This document shows positions 8,396 through 16,906 of a stretch of 57,806 bases of DNA, piece after piece. How positions within the stretch are numbered: the first letter of the stretch is position 1; every line of letters begins with the position of its first letter. Location of the stretch: contig NZ_NFLE01000026.1 in assembly GCF_002160755.1 (NCBI RefSeq), forward strand, positions 1 through 57,806, in the 5' to 3' direction. Position numbers and translations under genes: made by a program. A model generated the notes under the pieces. It was not told the origin of the DNA. It saw only the letters and a list, made by a program, of their open reading frames with translations, and made no database searches. The DNA comes from Lachnoclostridium sp. An14 (GTDB lineage Bacteria; Bacillota; Clostridia; Lachnospirales; Lachnospiraceae).

Positions 8396-9667
8396 TTATG
8401 TCCGGGGCGCGACGGTCCCGTTTTCCCCGATGGAAATGTCAAAGGAAATGCTTTCTATGTACTGGTAAAAATTCGCGATTTCCCCGGCGTCCGTGAGTTT
8501 CCTGGTGTATCCGGCAGAGGATGTGCCGGGAATCAGGCGCAGGGACGCGTTAAAAGGCGCGGTGTCGGAATCTTCCTCAAGCGTCAGCTCCAACAGCATG
8601 GTTTTGGGAATGCTGCTTCCGAAAATAAAGTTCCCCAGGCTGTAAACAATAGGTTTTCCGTCATAGTATTCCAGACCCTGGAGTACATGAGGGTGGCTGC
8701 CGATTACCAGGTCGGCGCCTGCGTCAATGCAGCGGCGGCCCAGGGTGGTTTGGTGATCCACCGGCATTTCTGCCCGTTCTACGCCCCAGTGAAGGTAGAC
8801 GATGAGGTAGTCGCAGAGAGGCCTGGTTTCCTCGATGGTCTGGCGCAGCAGGGTATCGTCGTAGGCGGTGAGCATACCGGGAGTGCTGGAGCCGGCGGTC
8901 CAGGAGGCTACAGGAATGACGCGGGAGGCGCCGATAAAGCCCACGCGGATGCCGTTTAGCTCCACAATCCGCGGCTTTCTGGCCTCCTCCGAATTGGCGC
9001 CGGCGCCCACGTGGAGAATGCCGGCCCCGTCCAGGGTGGAGCAGGTGTCTAAAAGGGCGTCTGTCCCGAAGTCCAGGGCATGATTGTTTGCAAGAGTGAC
9101 CAGATCCACGCCCAGCTCATTCATCATGGACACCTTTTCCTCCGGCAGGCGGAAGGTATACTGTTTGTCCGGGGCAGCCTGGCCGCGGCTGCTGAAGGGA
9201 AACTCCTCGTTGGCGACAAAGTAGTCGGCGGAGGAAATGTCGTTTAAATAGCCTTCGTCCAGCACGCCGGTGATGGATCCGGCCTTTTCGTACGCGTTCA
9301 GGACGTGGTCGGAAAACAGGATGTCGCCGGCGAACAGGATGCGGGCGGAGGAGAGAGTGTCTGAATTGAGAGAATTGGTTCCGATTTCCGTTTCTTCCGT
9401 TTCCGCTCCGCCAGTTCCATTTTCACGATCGCTATCTTCACCGAATGCCTGCGGTTCGGACAGCGGCGATTCGGATGACGGTACATCGGAAACGGAGATT
9501 CCGGAGCCGGATACTTCTCCGGGTTGCAGCTCTGCTGAATTCTCAGCTCCCGTCTCCGTTTCCGCAAAGGCGGCTGTAAGCTCCGGATCGTGATATTTTG
9601 AGGACTTGCAGCCGGCAATCGCGGCTGCCGCAGCCAGAAAGAATAAAATTTTCACAGGTAATTTCAT
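8396..9667 (-). CDS. CapA-family lipoprotein (poly-gamma-glutamate capsule/PGA_cap fold)
   Basis: 423 residues. The N terminus is a lipoprotein signal with lipobox IAGC (Cys near 20), followed by an acidic, low-complexity Ser/Glu/Thr linker to about residue 100. The PGA_cap metallophosphatase-like domain then shows FAGDILFSD, FVANEEFPFS, LANNHALDFG and GSHPHVLQG. The family is tied to poly-gamma-glutamate retention or release at the cell surface; here no capBC genes are present, so the substrate is open. It is the first gene of a two-gene minus-strand unit with DUF554. Confidence 0.88.
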   Translation of the reverse strand: MKLPVKILFFLAAAAAIAGCKSSKYHDPELTAAFAETETGAENSAELQPGEVSGSGISVSDVPSSESPLSEPQAFGEDSDRENGTGGAETEETEIGTNSLNSDTLSSARILFAGDILFSDHVLNAYEKAGSITGVLDEGYLNDISSADYFVANEEFPFSSRGQAAPDKQYTFRLPEEKVSMMNELGVDLVTLANNHALDFGTDALLDTCSTLDGAGILHVGAGANSEEARKPRIVELNGIRVGFIGASRVIPVASWTAGSSTPGMLTAYDDTLLRQTIEETRPLCDYLIVYLHWGVERAEMPVDHQTTLGRRCIDAGADLVIGSHPHVLQGLEYYDGKPIVYSLGNFIFGSSIPKTMLLELTLEEDSDTAPFNASLRLIPGTSSAGYTRKLTDAGEIANFYQYIESISFDISIGENGTVAPRT

Positions 9668-9825
9668 GTCTGTTCTCCTTATCCGTCAGTGATGTGGACA
9701 CAGGTCTATTTTCCAATATGTGGGGGCATTCGTCAATGGGGGAAACTTTTTATTTTTCACTTTCCTCTATTTTTAGCGGATGTAAAAATGAGAAGAGGAG
9801 ACTGGCGCCCGCCCCCCAAATCGTC

Positions 9826-9831
9826 TATAAT
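9826..9831 (+). promoter_or_regulatory. Candidate -10 box of the nitroreductase unit
   Basis: TATAAT at 9826-9831, 32 bp before the nitroreductase ATG. No convincing -35 was seen at 16-18 bp upstream, where the sequence is GC-rich. Confidence 0.4.
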
Positions 9832-9862
9832 GATCCTATCGAACCAAAAAGGAGGTCATTCT

Positions 9863-10390
9863 ATGGAAAATCAACTTCTCACCCTGTTTGCCCAGCGCCG
9901 TAGCGTGCGCGCCTATACGGATGAGCCTATCCCGGAGGAGAGTTTAAAGGCCATTCTCCAGGCTGGTCTGCTTTCCCCGTCGGGGAGAGGACTGCGGCCG
10001 TGGGAGCTGGTGATTGTACGGGACAGACGGACATTAGACCGGTTGGCAGAGTGCCGGGACGGGGCGGCTCAGATGTTAAAGGGGGCGTCCTGCGCCGTCG
10101 TCGTTTTGGGAGATTCTGAAAAAACGGACGTGTGGACAGAGGACTGTTCCAACGTGATGATGAATATGCACCTCATGGCGTCTGCCCTGGGTGTAGGGAG
10201 CTGTTGGATCCAGGGACGCTTGCGCACTGCCGGCGGTGTGAGCACGGAGGAGATCGTGCAGGAAATCCTGGGTTTCCCGGAGCATCTGAAACTGGAGGCC
10301 ATTCTGTCTCTGGGAATGCCGGCGGCACAGCCGGAGGCCCGCAGCCTGGATGAGCTTCCGGAGGAAAAACTCCACTGGGAGAAATTTTGA
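9863..10390 (+). CDS. Nitroreductase-family flavoprotein
   Basis: 175 residues, a compact FMN-dependent nitroreductase fold. The FMN-binding N terminus is FAQRRSVRAYTDEPIPEE, followed by SPSGRGLRPWELVIV and GVGSCWIQGR. Such enzymes reduce nitro groups, quinones or enones with NAD(P)H; substrate not predictable. ATG 9863 lies 7 nt after AGGAGG. Longer in-frame starts upstream lack an RBS. The stop overlaps the TTG start of the next gene (TTGA), so the two are translationally coupled. Confidence 0.87.
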   Translation: MENQLLTLFAQRRSVRAYTDEPIPEESLKAILQAGLLSPSGRGLRPWELVIVRDRRTLDRLAECRDGAAQMLKGASCAVVVLGDSEKTDVWTEDCSNVMMNMHLMASALGVGSCWIQGRLRTAGGVSTEEIVQEILGFPEHLKLEAILSLGMPAAQPEARSLDELPEEKLHWEKF

Positions 10391-11334
10391 GACGGGGAGA
10401 CCGGGTCGCCCTCGTCCGCTGTTCCAATCCTCAGCCGTCCCAAAATAGAGACCGCTTTAAGGCCCTGGCGGAAACGCTCCGCCGCCTGGGATTAGAACCG
10501 GTGGAAACGCCGTTTCTCTATGGGGGCGGCGCCCGGGAGAGAGCGGAGGCGCTGATGGACTGCTACCGGGACGAGAGCATTCGCGCCCTGTTTGACATTT
10601 CCGGCGGGGATATGGCAAATGAGGTTTTGCCCTATCTGGACTATGACATCATTCGGGAGAATCAGAAACCGTTTTGGGGCTACAGCGACCTGACCACGGT
10701 GATCAATGCCATCTATGCCAAAACCGGCGCCCCGTCCATGCTGTACCAGGCCCGCAACCTGTTGGGCTGGACCATGAAAGGAAATCTGGACGGGGAAACC
10801 GCCCGTCTGCAGCAGGATCGTATGGGACGTTTTCTTGCGGGAGACGAGGCGGCGCTGACCGGATTTCCGTATCGGATGGTGCGGGGCACTGCCATGAAGG
10901 GAACGGTGGTGGGAGGAAATATCCGCTGCCTGCTAAAGCTTGCCGGGACGCCTTACTGGCCGGATTTGCGGGGAAACATCTTGCTTTTGGAGGCTCACGG
11001 CGGGAAAGAGCCGCAGATGCGGACGTATTTGAGCCAGCTGAAGCAGTTGGGAGCCTTTCAGCAGGCGGCAGGAATTCTCCTGGGAACCTTCACCGTGCTG
11101 GAGGAAGAAGGAAAAGGGCTGTCCATGGAGGACCTGGTGCTGGAATACGCGGACGGCGGTTCTCTGGAAACAGAAAGTTCCAGTCCGCTGCGGAAAGACA
11201 TCCACGCCCATCCGAAAACGGACGGCATTCTTCCCATCGCCAAAACCTGCCACATCGGCCACAGCGCCGCCGCCATGGGCATCTGGATCGGCAGAGAGCT
11301 GGAATTATCCGCTGCGCCTTGTCATTCCTGCTGA
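10387..11334 (+). CDS. S66-family peptidase (LD-carboxypeptidase / MccF-like)
   Basis: 315 residues. The family's Ser-Glu-His catalytic plan is visible: Ser100 in FWGYSDLT, a Glu in LLLEAHGG near residue 205, and a His in KTCHIGHS near residue 289; ISGGDMANEVLPYLD is the conserved segment before the nucleophile. Members trim LD-bonded peptidoglycan peptides or inactivate microcin C-like compounds; closeness to LdcA versus MccF is not resolved. The TTG start overlaps the nitroreductase stop by four bases. No signal peptide, so it is cytoplasmic, which fits recycling or self-protection. Confidence 0.85.
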   Translation: MRRGDRVALVRCSNPQPSQNRDRFKALAETLRRLGLEPVETPFLYGGGARERAEALMDCYRDESIRALFDISGGDMANEVLPYLDYDIIRENQKPFWGYSDLTTVINAIYAKTGAPSMLYQARNLLGWTMKGNLDGETARLQQDRMGRFLAGDEAALTGFPYRMVRGTAMKGTVVGGNIRCLLKLAGTPYWPDLRGNILLLEAHGGKEPQMRTYLSQLKQLGAFQQAAGILLGTFTVLEEEGKGLSMEDLVLEYADGGSLETESSSPLRKDIHAHPKTDGILPIAKTCHIGHSAAAMGIWIGRELELSAAPCHSC

Positions 11335-11347
11335 TATATTATATAAT
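11319..11347 (+). promoter_or_regulatory. Promoter giving a near-leaderless exonuclease mRNA
   Basis: TTGTCA (11319-11324), a 17-bp spacer and TATAAT (11342-11347). The predicted start site falls near 11354, only about three bases before the exonuclease ATG at 11357, and no Shine-Dalgarno sequence is present. The -35 lies inside the end of the S66 peptidase gene. Confidence 0.65.
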
Positions 11348-11356
11348 GCAGACATT

Positions 11357-12358
11357 ATGAAAGAGTTTGTAGTATTTGATTTAGAATGGAACCAGAATCC
11401 CTACGGGAGAGAGACGGCAGTGGAAAGTCTGCCCTTTGAAATCATAGAAATCGGCGCGGTAAAGCTGAATGAAAAGCTGGAAATCATTTCCAGTTTCTGC
11501 CGTTTAGTGCGGCCCCAGGTCTATCCGGAGCTGCACTTTAAAATTGCTGAGGTCACCCATATGACCATGGAGGAGCTGCGGAAAAAAGGGAAACCGTTTC
11601 CGGAGGTGATGAAGGAGTTTGAGGAGTGGTGCGGAAAATGCGCCGTCTACTGCACCTGGGGGCCGATGGATCTGACGGAGCTGCAGCGGAATGTGGCCTA
11701 TTTTGGGCTGGAAAATCCATTTCCAAAGCCATTGCTCTACTACGATGTACAGAAACTGTACAGCCTTTTCCGGGAGGAGGGAAAGGAAAAGAAAGCGCTT
11801 GATACGGCAGTGAAGGAGCTGGGCCTGAAGGAGGACCGGCCCTTTCATCAGGCCTTTGACGATGCCTGCTACACAGCGATGGTGATGGAGCGTCTGGACT
11901 GGGAAAAAGCGGAGCCATACATTTCCATGGACTATTATCAGCTACCGGAAAACCGGAAGGAGGAGGTGCTGCTCCGTTTCCCAGGATACACAAAGTACGT
12001 TTCCAGGGCGTTTGAGACCAGAGAAGATGCCATCGCGGATAAAAAAGTGACGGACATGGTGTGCAGCCAGTGTAAACGCACCATGCGAAAGAAAATTCGA
12101 TGGTTTCCTGCCAGCCAGAGGGCCTATTTGTGCCTGGCCTTCTGCAAGGAGCACGGCTTTTACAAAGGAAAAATCCGCATCAAAAAGGCAGAGGACGGTC
12201 GCGTGTTCGCGGTAAAGACCATCAAACCGGTGGACGAGGCAGGAGCGGCGGAAATCAGCCGCCGCAAGGAAGAAAACAGGATCAAGCGCAACGAGAGGAA
12301 CCGGCAGAAACGCCAGGAAAAGAGAAGACATCAAAAGGAGGCAAAACAGAGCGAATGA
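11357..12358 (+). CDS. DEDDh 3'-5' exonuclease (KapD/DnaQ-like) with C-terminal basic tail
   Basis: 333 residues. Exo I is FVVFDLEWN (Asp8, Glu10). Exo II lies around CTWGPMDLTELQ, and Exo III is HQAFDDACYTA with the catalytic His and Asp. After ~200 residues comes a C-terminal zinc-ribbon-like piece (CSQCKRTM, later C..FCKEHGF) and a very basic coiled tail rich in Arg, Lys and Glu, as in RNA-binding proteins. It probably acts on RNA or single-stranded DNA ends. No RBS precedes the ATG, and the promoter places the mRNA start within a few bases of it. The stop overlaps the next gene (ATGA). Confidence 0.85.
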   Translation: MKEFVVFDLEWNQNPYGRETAVESLPFEIIEIGAVKLNEKLEIISSFCRLVRPQVYPELHFKIAEVTHMTMEELRKKGKPFPEVMKEFEEWCGKCAVYCTWGPMDLTELQRNVAYFGLENPFPKPLLYYDVQKLYSLFREEGKEKKALDTAVKELGLKEDRPFHQAFDDACYTAMVMERLDWEKAEPYISMDYYQLPENRKEEVLLRFPGYTKYVSRAFETREDAIADKKVTDMVCSQCKRTMRKKIRWFPASQRAYLCLAFCKEHGFYKGKIRIKKAEDGRVFAVKTIKPVDEAGAAEISRRKEENRIKRNERNRQKRQEKRRHQKEAKQSE

Positions 12359-12999
12359 CAGTATTTAGAAAAAAACCTGGAAACGGAAGACCCGCGGGAG
12401 CGCGAAAAGACAGAGGCAGAGGGACGGAAGCGGCAGCTTTCGCGGCGGTGGTGTGCGCTGTTTTATTAGGAATGTCCGGCTGCGGCCAGTCCAAGACGGC
12501 GGCAGAGGAAAGCGGCGGCAGCCGCCAGGTCATGGTGTTTGAGGATTTTACCGCCCAGGATCTGGACGGAAATGAGGTGGATGAGAGCTTATTCGCCGAC
12601 TATGATCTGACGATGATCAACCTGTGGGGAACCTTCTGCGGCCCTTGCCTGCAGGAGATGCCGGATCTTGGAGAAATCGCGGACGAGTACAAGGACAAGG
12701 GCTTTCAGATTGTGGGAATCTGCACGGACGCGGTGGGAAACGATGGGACATCTCTGCCGGACGTGGTGAGCGAGGCGAAGGAGATCGCGGAGGAAACAGG
12801 AGCCGATTATCTCCACATTCTTCCCACGGGAGAAATTTTCACAGATCTGCTCCCCAGAGTCAGCGGCGTGCCCACCACAATTTTTGTGGATCGGGAAGGA
12901 AAACAGGTGGGCTTGGCCGATATGGGAGCCAAGAGCAAGGACGGCTGGCTGAAGGTAATAGATGAAAAGCTGGCCCAGGTGCAGCAGGAGGCAAAATGA
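12355..12999 (+). CDS. TlpA/ResA-like thiol-disulfide oxidoreductase lipoprotein
   Basis: 214 residues. A basic N terminus and hydrophobic stretch end in a lipobox-like GMSGC (Cys43), so it is likely anchored outside the membrane. The thioredoxin fold has the active site WGTFCGPC (Cys95, Cys98), the cis-Pro segment [10 protein letters not shown] and the redoxin-like [12 protein letters not shown] 12355 overlaps the exonuclease stop by ATGA and is preceded by AAGGAGG. It is followed, again by ATGA overlap, by a CXXC micro-membrane protein and a membrane 4Fe-4S protein, pointing to an extracytoplasmic disulfide-reducing path fed by electrons from the membrane. Confidence 0.88.
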   Translation: MTVFRKKPGNGRPAGARKDRGRGTEAAAFAAVVCAVLLGMSGCGQSKTAAEESGGSRQVMVFEDFTAQDLDGNEVDESLFADYDLTMINLWGTFCGPCLQEMPDLGEIADEYKDKGFQIVGICTDAVGNDGTSLPDVVSEAKEIAEETGADYLHILPTGEIFTDLLPRVSGVPTTIFVDREGKQVGLADMGAKSKDGWLKVIDEKLAQVQQEAK

Positions 13000-13205
13000 G
13001 AGAGCGGGGAGAAACGGAAACGGGGATAAAGGACGGAAAACAGCAGAAGTATTCGCCGGTTTTCTGCCGGTCTCTGCCGCTTGTTCGCGCGGTACTCCTC
13101 CTGGCTGGGGCACTTCTTCTGACCATTGGAGTGTTCCGGGGAGAGGCCGCTCTGGTATTTACAAAAGCCGCCAATATCTGTCTGGAGTGCATCGGCATTG
13201 GGTAA
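12996..13205 (+). CDS. CD1871A-family small membrane protein with CXXC motif
   Basis: 69 residues, with one hydrophobic segment (about residues 30-45, [18 protein letters not shown]), followed by [11 protein letters not shown], where the Cys-Leu-Glu-Cys pair sits just outside the membrane. This matches the short CD1871A-type CXXC proteins found next to TlpA and 4Fe-4S genes in Clostridia. It overlaps both neighbours, which supports a joint function as a thiol carrier between TlpA and the iron-sulfur protein (inference). Confidence 0.83.
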   Translation: MRERGETETGIKDGKQQKYSPVFCRSLPLVRAVLLLAGALLLTIGVFRGEAALVFTKAANICLECIGIG

Positions 13206-14094
13206 GAGGAAAAAGGGCAGCGCAATCCGCCATTGGTGCCAGGCCGCCTGGTTTGCCCTTACCAATGGCTACGCCGTGGGATTTCTGGAAGGACGGATCT
13301 ACCGCGGAACATCGAAAACCATCTGTGTGCCGGGGCTGAACTGCTATTCCTGTCCCGGCGCTTTGGGGGCCTGTCCCATCGGCGCCCTGCAGGCCGTCAT
13401 AGACAGCGGAAAATTCAAATTTTCCTGCTATGTGTTCGGGTTCCTGCTGTTGTTTGGCTCCCTTTTGGGGCGGTTTATCTGCGGCTGGCTGTGCCCCTTC
13501 GGGCTGGTTCAGGACCTGCTGCACAAAATTCCCCTCTTTCGGAAACGGAAAAACCTCCCCGGCCACCGGGTGCTCATCTGGCTGAAATACGCGGTCCTGG
13601 CGCTGTTCGTTCTCATTCTCCCCGCCGCCGTAGCTGTGACGGTGACGGGAATGGGAGAACCCTGGTTCTGCAAATACATTTGCCCCAGCGGAACGCTTTT
13701 TGGAGGTCTGCCCCTGCTGGCGGCGGATCCCGGTCTGCGCGGGGCGGCGGGAGGGCTGTTTGGCTGGAAATTATTCCTGCTTTTGCTGGTGGTGGTACTG
13801 TCCGTAAAATGGTACCGGCCATTCTGCAAATACGTGTGTCCTCTGGGAGCCATATACGGGTTTTTCAATCCCATCGCCCTGTACCGGTTCCGGATCGACG
13901 GGGAAAAATGCGTGAAATGTTCTGCCTGTCAAAAAGCCTGCGGGATGGACATTCCGGTGTGGGAAAAACCAAACAGCATGGAGTGCATTCGCTGCGGCGA
14001 CTGCCGCCGGGCCTGCCCCACTGGGGCGATTGTGTGCGCTGTAGGCGGACATAAGGCGGGGAAAATGGTCAAATCCGCGAAAGGCGGAAAATAG
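13198..14094 (+). CDS. Polytopic membrane 4Fe-4S protein (NapH/CcoG-like)
   Basis: 298 residues from the TTG at 13198; an ATG at 13126 in the same frame would add 24 residues inside the previous gene and looks less natural. Four or five membrane segments carry repeated cysteine motifs: [36 protein letters not shown] and [12 protein letters not shown]. The C terminus holds two ferredoxin-type clusters, [12 protein letters not shown] and [12 protein letters not shown]. The family moves electrons across or along the membrane. Placed behind TlpA and CD1871A, it may deliver reducing power to extracytoplasmic thiols. A terminator-like hairpin follows at 14160-14238. Confidence 0.85.
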   Translation: MGKRKKGSAIRHWCQAAWFALTNGYAVGFLEGRIYRGTSKTICVPGLNCYSCPGALGACPIGALQAVIDSGKFKFSCYVFGFLLLFGSLLGRFICGWLCPFGLVQDLLHKIPLFRKRKNLPGHRVLIWLKYAVLALFVLILPAAVAVTVTGMGEPWFCKYICPSGTLFGGLPLLAADPGLRGAAGGLFGWKLFLLLLVVVLSVKWYRPFCKYVCPLGAIYGFFNPIALYRFRIDGEKCVKCSACQKACGMDIPVWEKPNSMECIRCGDCRRACPTGAIVCAVGGHKAGKMVKSAKGGK

Positions 14095-14159
14095 ATCCCA
14101 TATAGATCGAATCAATCATCTCGAATACTTAGATTTCTGCTGCGCAGTATATGAAACAG

Positions 14160-14238
14160 AAACTGCCGCTGGAGGCAAACGGTTTGTTTTTATGATGAAG
14201 AAATGGATACCGTTTGCTTTCAGCGGTTTTGTGTTTTT
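14160..14238 (+). terminator. Long terminator-like hairpin
   Basis: An imperfect inverted repeat pairs AACTGCCGCTGGAGGCAAAC (14161-14180) with the reverse complement in GTTTGCTTTCAGCGGTTTT (14212-14230), followed by GTGTTTTTG. It lies between the 4Fe-4S gene and the AraC regulator and probably ends the redox operon. Confidence 0.6.
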
Positions 14239-14377
14239 GGAAATCAAAATGGAGACCGGCCGCATTTTCCCGGATCATGGGAAGTCAGCGGAAGAAAACA
14301 GCAAGTAAGGTCAGGAAACTGGGATCCGGTTTCGTTATAATACCATTCAGAGAACATAATACGAGGAGGCCGATAAA

Positions 14378-15349
14378 ATGTATGAATGGCAGAAACAAAT
14401 CCAACAGATCGTAAACGAAATAGACGGCTGCCTGGCAGACCGGCGGGATGAGGCGCTCACTCTCCGTGACCTGGCGGGAAAGCTGGGATATTCGGAGTTT
14501 CATATGACCAGAAAGTTTCGGGAAATCACGGGAATGGGGTTTCGGGACTACCTCCAGGGCAGAAAGCTGGCGTTTGCGCTGAAGGAAGTGCGGGACAGCG
14601 AGAAAAGTATGCTGGATATTGCTCTGGACTATGGATTTTCCTCAAATGAGGCATTTACCAGGGCCTTTAAGCGGAGCTACGGGGTAACGCCCAGCCAGTA
14701 TCGGAAATCTCCCCGGCCGGTGGTTCTCCGCACAAAAATCAGTCCCTTTGACCGCTATTTTCTGGGGCTGGGGGAGATCGGCATGGTGAAGTCGTCGGAG
14801 GATGTGAAGATCTATTTTGTGACCATACCAGCCCACAAATTTCTGCACATTAAAAATTACGAGAGCAATGGCTACTGGGATTTCTGGCAGCGGCAAAACC
14901 GCATTCCGGGACAGGATTATGAGACCGTTTGCGGCCTGTTGGACAGCATCGGGGGGAAACTGGATGATGACGGCGGTCAGGAGATCAACTGCGGCAGCGG
15001 CCAGATCATGGCTTACATCAACGACCCGAAAGGCCGCCTCTGCGCTTGGGGGATTCCGAGGACGGAGTGCTGGGGGATTCGGCTGCCTGCGGATTACAGC
15101 GGGGAAATACCTTCCCAGATGTACCTGGCGGATGTCCCGGAAGGGGAGTACCTTGTATTTGAGCACGGGGCATTTGACTACGAGCAGGAAAATTGTACGG
15201 TGGAGGAAAAAATTGAGGAGGCAATGGCCGGGTTTGACTATGAGGGCGCTGGCTGCCGGCTGGACACTGCGCCGGGGAGAGTGATGTATTTTTACTATGA
15301 TCCGCAGCGGTATTTTAAATATGTGCGGCCAGTGCGGAGGGAGAAATGA
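14378..15349 (+). CDS. AraC-family transcriptional regulator with GyrI-like effector domain
   Basis: 323 residues. The AraC DNA-binding domain is N-terminal (residues ~8-108): LRDLAGKLGYSEFHMTRKFREITG and DIALDYGFSSNEAFTRAFKRSYG are the two helix-turn-helix units. The remaining ~200 residues resemble the GyrI/integron effector domain that binds small molecules. This order (HTH first) is the Rob/SoxS-with-effector type. The start follows GAGGAGG. It is probably monocistronic; its target is unknown. Confidence 0.87.
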   Translation: MYEWQKQIQQIVNEIDGCLADRRDEALTLRDLAGKLGYSEFHMTRKFREITGMGFRDYLQGRKLAFALKEVRDSEKSMLDIALDYGFSSNEAFTRAFKRSYGVTPSQYRKSPRPVVLRTKISPFDRYFLGLGEIGMVKSSEDVKIYFVTIPAHKFLHIKNYESNGYWDFWQRQNRIPGQDYETVCGLLDSIGGKLDDDGGQEINCGSGQIMAYINDPKGRLCAWGIPRTECWGIRLPADYSGEIPSQMYLADVPEGEYLVFEHGAFDYEQENCTVEEKIEEAMAGFDYEGAGCRLDTAPGRVMYFYYDPQRYFKYVRPVRREK

Positions 15350-15370
15350 GGGGAGAAAAACGAAAAAAGA

Positions 15371-15463
15371 GCTGCGCCGCAAGGAGGCGCACTCCGCGAG
15401 GAGGAAAATGGCTGCTGGCGCAGCCGCGCTCCGGCGCGAGTGTGCGCTAAGCGCACACTTTTT
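15371..15463. repeat. Intergenic repeat family 1, copy A
   Basis: About 93 bp that match 53931-54011 closely (GGAGGCGCACTCCGCG, GAGGAAAATGGCTG, GCAGCCGCGCTCCGGCGCGA and AAGCGCACACTTTT in the same order). It ends in a GC hairpin plus T-run and lies between the convergent ends of the AraC gene and the next minus-strand gene. Confidence 0.8.
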
Positions 15464-16553
15464 AAATGATTTCCACAGAAACGCCGTTTTCCCGTTTCCA
15501 GTAAAACTGTAACCGCCATTCTACCTGCTCTGCCGGTTCAAAATGCAGAGAGGAGCAGGCCAGCCGTGTCGAGGTTTGCTTGCTGCCGGCGCGGTTCGTT
15601 TCTGTATTTTCATTCGTTCTGGCCCCGGAGGAGCCACAGATGACGGCGATTGACGCCGCGGCCTTTCTGCCGGAAATGGACTCCGATTTTGCACGCGGCC
15701 GGTCGCTTTCCGCGCAGTCGAGTACGGCGAAGGCTTTCTCAGACAGCTCCGGGGTCACGGTATAAGTCATTTCCACGTAGTGAGACGGAAAATCGTAGAG
15801 CGAAAAAGCAGGGGCAAGGTCTTCTATACCAGATTTTGAGGGAGAGCCGTGATCCAGCGTCCGCGGCTGCAAATCCCCCACGGTCAAGGTGTGTTCCTGG
15901 CCTGTGGGAGGAAAGACAAAGGAAAAGGAGACGCCAGGCTCCGCCGCCTGGAAATGGGGCCCCGGGACGGCGGTCGGATTCTGGTCCAGAAAGACCGACA
16001 GCGTCTGTACCTGAGGCCGCCGCTTGGCTGCCCACGGAAACGAGGTGCGGCAGATCATCCATCCGCAGGAGGGATCCAGGCGGTAATGTTCCACGGCCTG
16101 CAGGGCATCTAACTGACAGAGAACCTCATCCGGCCATAGCGGGTTATAGGTGACTCCGCAGCTGTGAGAGGGGCGCAGCTTTCTGCCATTGACCACCGCC
16201 TCGGCGGTAAAGTCAAATGTCAGGGGATTTTCCGCGTCCATAATCAGGAGATCTTCTCCGGTGAATTCCTTGAGGTGTTCATTTTCTGGAGTCAAATCCC
16301 ATTTTTCTACAAATTCCCGGATTCGTTCCGGCTCGATCCGCATACAAAACTCGACTACCAGTCCCCGGGCGCAAAGATACACTGCCGGGACGCGCCAGAG
16401 CGAGCCGCCCCAGTGAAACTCCCGGTCTACGGCAATTTCCTGTCCTTTTCGCTCTCTCCCGTGACTGCCGCAGAAATTTCCGTCAAAATAGACAGTCCAC
16501 GGCGAGGGGCGGCGGGAAGAAATCCGTTTGCTGTTTTTACTGTTTTGATTCAT
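15462..16553 (-). CDS. Hypothetical protein, ~363 residues, family not recognised
   Basis: The start at 16553 (MNQNSKNSKRISSRRPSP) follows AAAGGAGG by 9 nt; longer in-frame starts upstream lack an RBS. There is no signal peptide and no clear membrane segment. The N terminus is polar and basic, followed by WTVYFDGNFCGSHGRERKG and GGSLWRVPAVYLCARGLVVE, and a middle region rich in aromatic residues and prolines (VTYNPLWPDE, VFPPTGQEHTLTVGD). Regular beta-rich stretches suggest a globular cytoplasmic protein. No catalytic motif was recognised. Its 3' end runs into repeat copy A. Confidence 0.7.
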   Translation of the reverse strand: MNQNSKNSKRISSRRPSPWTVYFDGNFCGSHGRERKGQEIAVDREFHWGGSLWRVPAVYLCARGLVVEFCMRIEPERIREFVEKWDLTPENEHLKEFTGEDLLIMDAENPLTFDFTAEAVVNGRKLRPSHSCGVTYNPLWPDEVLCQLDALQAVEHYRLDPSCGWMICRTSFPWAAKRRPQVQTLSVFLDQNPTAVPGPHFQAAEPGVSFSFVFPPTGQEHTLTVGDLQPRTLDHGSPSKSGIEDLAPAFSLYDFPSHYVEMTYTVTPELSEKAFAVLDCAESDRPRAKSESISGRKAAASIAVICGSSGARTNENTETNRAGSKQTSTRLACSSLHFEPAEQVEWRLQFYWKRENGVSVEII

Positions 16554-16769
16554 GAAATTCTGGCCTCCTTTTGGGTGCTGCTGTGCCACAGCGCCCACGT
16601 TTCTTTTTGTGCTGTGTATCCATATTTCTCTGCCACTGATTATATCAGGTTTCCCGCTGGCCAACAATTCCCTTGTCGGCTTTCTTGTCTGTCTTTGTCT
16701 GTATACGGTTTATTTCTGATGTCTTACTTTATAGTTATAGATTTGGATAGAAATCCCTCACGTACAATA

Positions 16770-16788
16770 AATAATGAAAATCATTCTC
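16770..16788 (+). promoter_or_regulatory. Fur-like box
   Basis: AATAATGAAAATCATTCTC matches the classic Fur box GATAATGATAATCATTATC at 16 of 19 positions. It ends 8 bp before the -35 box of the operon, a suitable site for iron-dependent repression. Confidence 0.7.
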
Positions 16789-16795
16789 AAAAATA

Positions 16796-16824
16796 TTGAC
16801 AAATCAATTTCTCTATGCTATCTT
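16796..16824 (+). promoter_or_regulatory. Sigma-A promoter of the DUF3793-flavodoxin operon
   Basis: TTGACA (16796-16801), a 17-bp spacer and TATCTT (16819-16824). It is flanked by the Fur-like box upstream and a palindrome GTTAGT-tagg-ACTAAC downstream. Confidence 0.75.
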
Positions 16825-16834
16825 ATAACAAGAA

Positions 16835-16850
16835 GTTAGTTAGGACTAAC
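16835..16850. promoter_or_regulatory. DtxR/IdeR-like palindrome at the start of transcription
   Basis: GTTAGTTAGGACTAAC has 6-bp perfect arms and a 4-bp centre and resembles the TTAGGTTAGSCTAACCTAA class of DtxR-family metal-regulator operators. It lies just downstream of the predicted start site, where binding would block initiation. Confidence 0.5.
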
Positions 16851-16906
16851 AACAAAGCAAACCACTAATCCAAGAAAATCACCAAAAACGGAATCGGAGG
16901 AAAGAA

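Larger units (their letters stand above)
16554..16906. other. 353-bp divergent control region
   Basis: Lies between the minus-strand hypothetical gene and the DUF3793-flavodoxin operon. The right half holds a Fur-like box, a sigma-A promoter and a GTTAGT/ACTAAC palindrome, listed separately. In the left half (16560-16760) nothing was recognised beyond an AT-rich stretch; no gene is supported. Confidence 0.6.
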
